Source: Streptomyces sp. TLI_171 (GTDB lineage Bacteria > Actinomycetota > Actinomycetes > Streptomycetales > Streptomycetaceae). Taken from it: 64,000 nt of DNA. Below the pieces are notes generated by a model, which had not been told where the DNA came from, did not search any database, and saw only the letters and a program-made list of their open reading frames with translations. The translations under genes and the position numbers were made by a program. Below, in pieces: positions 60,815-64,000 of this stretch (its first letter is position 1; each line of letters starts with the position of its first letter). The DNA lies in assembly GCF_003610255.1 (NCBI RefSeq), contig NZ_RAPS01000001.1:4960001-5024000 (forward strand), in the 5' to 3' direction.

Positions 60815-62020
60815 ATGCGCGCCGTGGCAGGGCTCTGGGCACGGCGGGCGGCGGCTCTCTCCCTGGTGCTGCTGGCCGGCTGCTCCGGCGCCGGCCGGCC
60901 GTCGGGCGGCGACGCCGCGACGGCCCCGGCGCCGCCGGTCTCCCGCGCCCGGTTGGAGCTCGCCCCCGCCGACGGCGCGCAGGCCGTCCCGGTGGAGGGC
61001 GCGGTCCGGGTGACGGTGGCCCAGGGGCGCCTGCTGTCCGTCCGGCTGGCCGACGACCGGGGCGCCGAGGTGCCGGGCACGCTCACCGCCGACGGCGCGG
61101 GCTGGGCCCCGGACGGCACGCTCGCCGCCGCGACCGCGTACACCCTGGACGCCGTCGCCGAGGACCCCGCGGGCCTGCGTGCCGTCCAGCACGCCGGGTT
61201 CGCCACCGCCGCCCCGGAGCACGCCTTCGTCGCCTTCTTCACCCCCGAGGACGGCTCCACCGTCGGCGTCGGCATGCCGGTCTCGCTGCGCTTCTCCGGC
61301 CCGGTCGCGGACCGGGCCGCCGTGGAGCGGGCGGTCGAGGTCACCGCGGACCCGCCGGTCGAGGTCGGCGCGCACTGGTTCGGCGACCGGCGGCTGGACT
61401 TCCGCCCGCGCGCCTACTGGGCGGTCGGCACCCGGGTCACCGTGGCGCTGCGGCTCAAGGGCGTGGCGGCCGCCCCCGGCCGGCTCGGCGTCCAGGACAA
61501 GGACGTGCACTTCACGATCGGCCGCTCGCTGGTCGCCGCCGTCGACCTGGACGCGCACACCATGACGGTCCGTCAGGACGGGCGGGTGCTGCGCGTCCTG
61601 GAGATCAGCGGCGGCAGCCCCGAGCACGCCAGCTACCTCGGCGCGATGGTGGTCTCCGAGCGCTTCGAGGTGACCAGGATGAACTCGCAGACGGTCGGAC
61701 TCGGCGACGAGTACGACATCAAGGACGTCCCGCACGCGCTGCGGCTGACCGCCTCCGGCACCTTCGTGCACGGCAACTACTGGTCCGACCCCGAGGTGTT
61801 CGGCGAGGCCAACACCAGCCACGGCTGCATCGGCCTGGCCGACGCCAAGGGCGGCTCGGCGGACTCCCCGGCGGGCTGGCTGTACCGGCACGTCACGGTC
61901 GGCGACGTGGTCGAGGTGCGGGGCTCGCAGGGCGACCGGGTGGCCCCCGACAACGGCCTCGGCGACTGGAACCTGAACTGGGCCCAGTGGCTGCGCGGCA
62001 GCGCGCTGCCGGTTCACTGA
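60815..62020 (+). CDS. Lipoprotein L,D-transpeptidase (Ig-like plus YkuD), copy 1
   Basis: This 401-residue lipoprotein has a signal with lipobox LLAGC (Cys23). Two bacterial Ig-like domains follow (about 45-130 and 130-240), then the YkuD catalytic domain with HGNYW and SHGCIGLADAKG (Cys338). Such enzymes form 3-3 (meso-diaminopimelate) cross-links in peptidoglycan and act outside the membrane. GGAGG precedes the ATG. It is the first of three tandem paralogs. Confidence 0.92.
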   Translation: MRAVAGLWARRAAALSLVLLAGCSGAGRPSGGDAATAPAPPVSRARLELAPADGAQAVPVEGAVRVTVAQGRLLSVRLADDRGAEVPGTLTADGAGWAPDGTLAAATAYTLDAVAEDPAGLRAVQHAGFATAAPEHAFVAFFTPEDGSTVGVGMPVSLRFSGPVADRAAVERAVEVTADPPVEVGAHWFGDRRLDFRPRAYWAVGTRVTVALRLKGVAAAPGRLGVQDKDVHFTIGRSLVAAVDLDAHTMTVRQDGRVLRVLEISGGSPEHASYLGAMVVSERFEVTRMNSQTVGLGDEYDIKDVPHALRLTASGTFVHGNYWSDPEVFGEANTSHGCIGLADAKGGSADSPAGWLYRHVTVGDVVEVRGSQGDRVAPDNGLGDWNLNWAQWLRGSALPVH

Positions 62021-62150
62021 ACGGGCACCCGGCTCCCCCCGAAGATTCACTCAGCTTCGCCGGTTATCCTTGCCCCCGCGCGCGACCGGCCTCGGCCGGG
62101 ACCCGCAGATCGCATCCGACCCGGTGCAACCGATCCCGGGCGTCACACGT

Positions 62151-62167
62151 GTATTCGCTGTGAATAC
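62151..62167. promoter_or_regulatory. Palindrome in front of L,D-transpeptidase copy 2
   Basis: GTATTC-GCTGT-GAATAC, a 17-bp palindrome with perfect 6-bp arms, ends 18 bp before the GTG and abuts the GGAGGGGAG ribosome site. It could be an operator or a hairpin affecting translation. The other two copies lack it. Confidence 0.4.
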
Positions 62168-62185
62168 CGGGAGGGGAGCAGCGCA

Positions 62186-63448
62186 GTGAAGGCGGTTCAG
62201 AAGGCCGGGTCGGCCATATCGGCGGACGGACGCGGGCGCAGGACGCGCCGTGCGGCGACCGCCCTGCTGGTGGGTGGCGTGCTGATGCTCGGCACGGCCT
62301 GCAACGACAACGGCGGCGGCGGTGGCGGCGGTTCGAACGAGGCCAAGGGCGGCGGCAGCAGCGCGTCCAGCTCGGCCGATTCGACCCCGAAGGTGTCGAC
62401 CGCCCAGCTGACGGTCACCCCGGCGAACGGGGCCACCGACGTGGCGCCCAAGGACGGCGTGCAGATCGCAGTGGCCAGCGGGACGCTGACCACCGTCGAG
62501 GTGACGGACAAGAACGGCAAGGCGGTGCCCGGCGAGATCTCCGCGGACAAGCTGAGCTGGAAGCCGACCGGCCAGCTGACCGTGGGCACCACGTACACGG
62601 TCAACGCGCAGGCGGTGGACGCGGCGGGCCTGGTGGCCGCCTCGACCACCACCTTCACCACGCTGACCCCGGCGAAGACCGCGGGCGTCACGGACAACAT
62701 CGCCGACAACGGCACCTACGGCGTCGGCATGATCGTCTCGGTGCGGTTCGGCAAGGCGGTCAAGAACAAGGACGCCGTGGTGGCCGGCATCAGCGTGGTC
62801 GGCTCGGACGGCACCGAGGCCCGCGGCCACTGGTTCGGCAGCCAGCGGCTCGACTTCCGGCCGGAGAAGTACTGGAAGCCCGGCACCAAGGTGACGATCA
62901 AGTACCGGCTGAAGAACGTCGAGGTGGCGCCGGGCGTGTACGGCGACGTCGACAAGGACGAGCCGTTCACCGTCGGCCGCTACCAGGTCTCCACGGTCGA
63001 CGCGTCGACCCACAAGATGACGGTCACCAAGGGCGACGGCACCAGCTACGTCATCCCGATCACCGCGGGCAACGACGAGAACCCGTCGTGGAACGGCACC
63101 ATGGTGATCTACGGCAAGGACAAGGTCACCCGGATGAACTCGGCGACCGTGTCCAACATCAAGGGCGACGAGTACGACGTCCCGGACGTGCCGCACGCGA
63201 TGCGCCTCACCGACACCGGCACCTACGTGCACGGCAACTACTGGAGCAGCGCGTTCGGCAGGTCGAACGCCAGCCACGGCTGCGTCGGCCTGGCCGACGC
63301 CAAGGGCGGCAGCGACAGCACCGACGCCGGCAAGTTCTACAACTCGTCGATCTTCGGCGACGTGGTGAAGATCCAGAACTCCAAGGGCAAGACGGTCGGC
63401 GCCGACAACGGCCTGAGCGGCTGGACCCTCCCGTGGAGCCAGTGGTAG
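62186..63448 (+). CDS. Lipoprotein L,D-transpeptidase (Ig-like plus YkuD), copy 2
   Basis: This 420-residue lipoprotein has lipobox LGTAC (Cys39) and a glycine/serine-rich linker (GGGGGGG region, about 43-65). Two Ig-like domains and a YkuD domain follow, with HGNYW and SHGCVGLADAKG (Cys366). It ends in a Trp-rich WTLPWSQW. The GTG start follows GGAGGGGAG. It is more Lys-rich than copy 1, but the domain order is the same. A strong terminator follows. Confidence 0.93.
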   Translation: MKAVQKAGSAISADGRGRRTRRAATALLVGGVLMLGTACNDNGGGGGGGSNEAKGGGSSASSSADSTPKVSTAQLTVTPANGATDVAPKDGVQIAVASGTLTTVEVTDKNGKAVPGEISADKLSWKPTGQLTVGTTYTVNAQAVDAAGLVAASTTTFTTLTPAKTAGVTDNIADNGTYGVGMIVSVRFGKAVKNKDAVVAGISVVGSDGTEARGHWFGSQRLDFRPEKYWKPGTKVTIKYRLKNVEVAPGVYGDVDKDEPFTVGRYQVSTVDASTHKMTVTKGDGTSYVIPITAGNDENPSWNGTMVIYGKDKVTRMNSATVSNIKGDEYDVPDVPHAMRLTDTGTYVHGNYWSSAFGRSNASHGCVGLADAKGGSDSTDAGKFYNSSIFGDVVKIQNSKGKTVGADNGLSGWTLPWSQW

Positions 63449-63465
63449 GTCCCGCGCGAACCATG

Positions 63466-63502
63466 CGACGGCCCGGCGGTCCCCGTGACCGCCGGGCCGT
63501 CG
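63466..63502 (+). terminator. Terminator between L,D-transpeptidase copies 2 and 3
   Basis: A perfect 15-bp stem (CGACGGCCCGGCGGT / ACCGCCGGGCCGTCG) with a 7-nt loop begins 18 bp after the stop. Confidence 0.85.
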
Positions 63503-63615
63503 TCGGTTCGTGACCGGACCGGGACACTCGACCCGCAACGTTTCGCCCGGTCGACCCGTCATATCAACCGAAAGACCTGTCAGCCGACAGGCGGGTGCGT
63601 GGGGAGAGCGGAAAC

Positions 63616-64000
63616 GTGAAGGCTATGCGCGGGGGATTCGCGGTGGGAGCGCTCGCGGGCGCCCTGGTGCTGATGGCCACGGCGGGGTGCAGCGCCGGGA
63701 CGGCGAAGGCCGACAGCCCGGCCGGCGGCGCGGGCAGCGCCAGCGCCAGTCCGGCCAAGCCGACGGTGTCGGCCGCCACCATCGCCATCGAGCCGGCCAA
63801 CGGGGCGACCGAGGTCAAGCCGGCCGGCGCGGTCAAGGTGTCGGCGAACGGCGGCAAGCTCACGTCCGTCAAGGTCACCGGCCCGGACGGCGTCGCGGTG
63901 CCCGGCTCGCTCACCGCCGACGGCACCGGCTGGGCGCCCAGCGGCAACCTGCTGGTCGGCACTGCCTACACGGTGGACGCGCTGGCCGAGGACTCCCAGG
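63616..64000 (+). CDS. Lipoprotein L,D-transpeptidase, copy 3 (5' part, cut by window edge)
   Basis: An open frame of 128 codons starts at GTG 63616 after GGGGAGAG and runs off the right edge without a stop. It has a signal with lipobox ATAGC (Cys25) and a low-complexity Ala/Ser/Gly linker. The first Ig-like domain (IEPANGATEVKPAGAVKVSA; PGSLTADGTGWAPSGNLLVG) closely matches the two upstream paralogs. The catalytic YkuD domain would lie outside the window, so the assignment rests on the N-terminal half. Confidence 0.82.
   Translation, partial: MKAMRGGFAVGALAGALVLMATAGCSAGTAKADSPAGGAGSASASPAKPTVSAATIAIEPANGATEVKPAGAVKVSANGGKLTSVKVTGPDGVAVPGSLTADGTGWAPSGNLLVGTAYTVDALAEDSQ

Overview
This 64 kb window is very GC-rich chromosomal DNA from an actinomycete, almost certainly Streptomycetaceae (Streptomyces, Kitasatospora or a close relative). 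The evidence is the codon bias, a five-gene conservon, paired GlgE-pathway genes, an EshA-like encapsulin, a coenzyme B12-dependent isobutyryl-CoA mutase, a TTA leucine codon in one conservon gene, and ATGA/GTGA stop-start overlaps in most operons. From memory, the gene order resembles the SCO5400-SCO5460 core region of S. coelicolor, with local insertions. No rRNA or tRNA genes, insertion sequences, phage genes or CRISPR arrays were seen.

Layout: 1-6.4 kb holds the end of meaB, a MarR repressor divergent from a metallo-beta-lactamase-fold protein, and a complete conservon (cvnABCD plus a CYP157-type P450). 6.4-13.3 kb holds three tandem AIM24-family genes, a DUF2127 membrane protein, two DUF3817 membrane proteins, a secreted M4 metalloprotease and an AbsC-like MarR regulator. 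13.3-18.9 kb holds icmA behind a palindrome-rich promoter, an NAD(P)-binding oxidoreductase divergent from an ECF41-type sigma factor, a TetR regulator and a CnoX-like thioredoxin. 19.4-22 kb holds a DUF6230/DUF6114/secreted-protein operon of unknown function.

Central metabolism follows: pyk, then ackA-pta (22-27 kb). Next is the GlgE alpha-glucan pathway: glgB, mak (pep2), treS and glgE on the minus strand, and divergent glgP (27-38.7 kb). Together these convert trehalose to maltose, maltose to maltose-1-phosphate, then polymerise, branch and phosphorolyse alpha-glucan. glgX at 58.4-60.6 kb is the debranching partner. Two heterodimeric ABC exporters lie at 38.8-42.3 and 53.0-56.7 kb; the first has an extremely degenerate subunit.

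Between them is a secreted GH71/99-like hydrolase and a nitrogen-scavenging cluster (44.6-52.9 kb): permease, two DUF1989 proteins, a biotin carboxylase annotated as urea carboxylase, and allophanate hydrolase. This gene set matches guanidine degradation (guanidine carboxylase, carboxyguanidine deiminase, allophanate hydrolase). It has two transcription units that share an almost identical palindrome at their promoters, and no guanidine riboswitch is evident. The window ends with a Family 2B encapsulin shell gene lacking an obvious cargo gene, glgX, and three tandem lipoprotein L,D-transpeptidases, the last cut off by the window edge.
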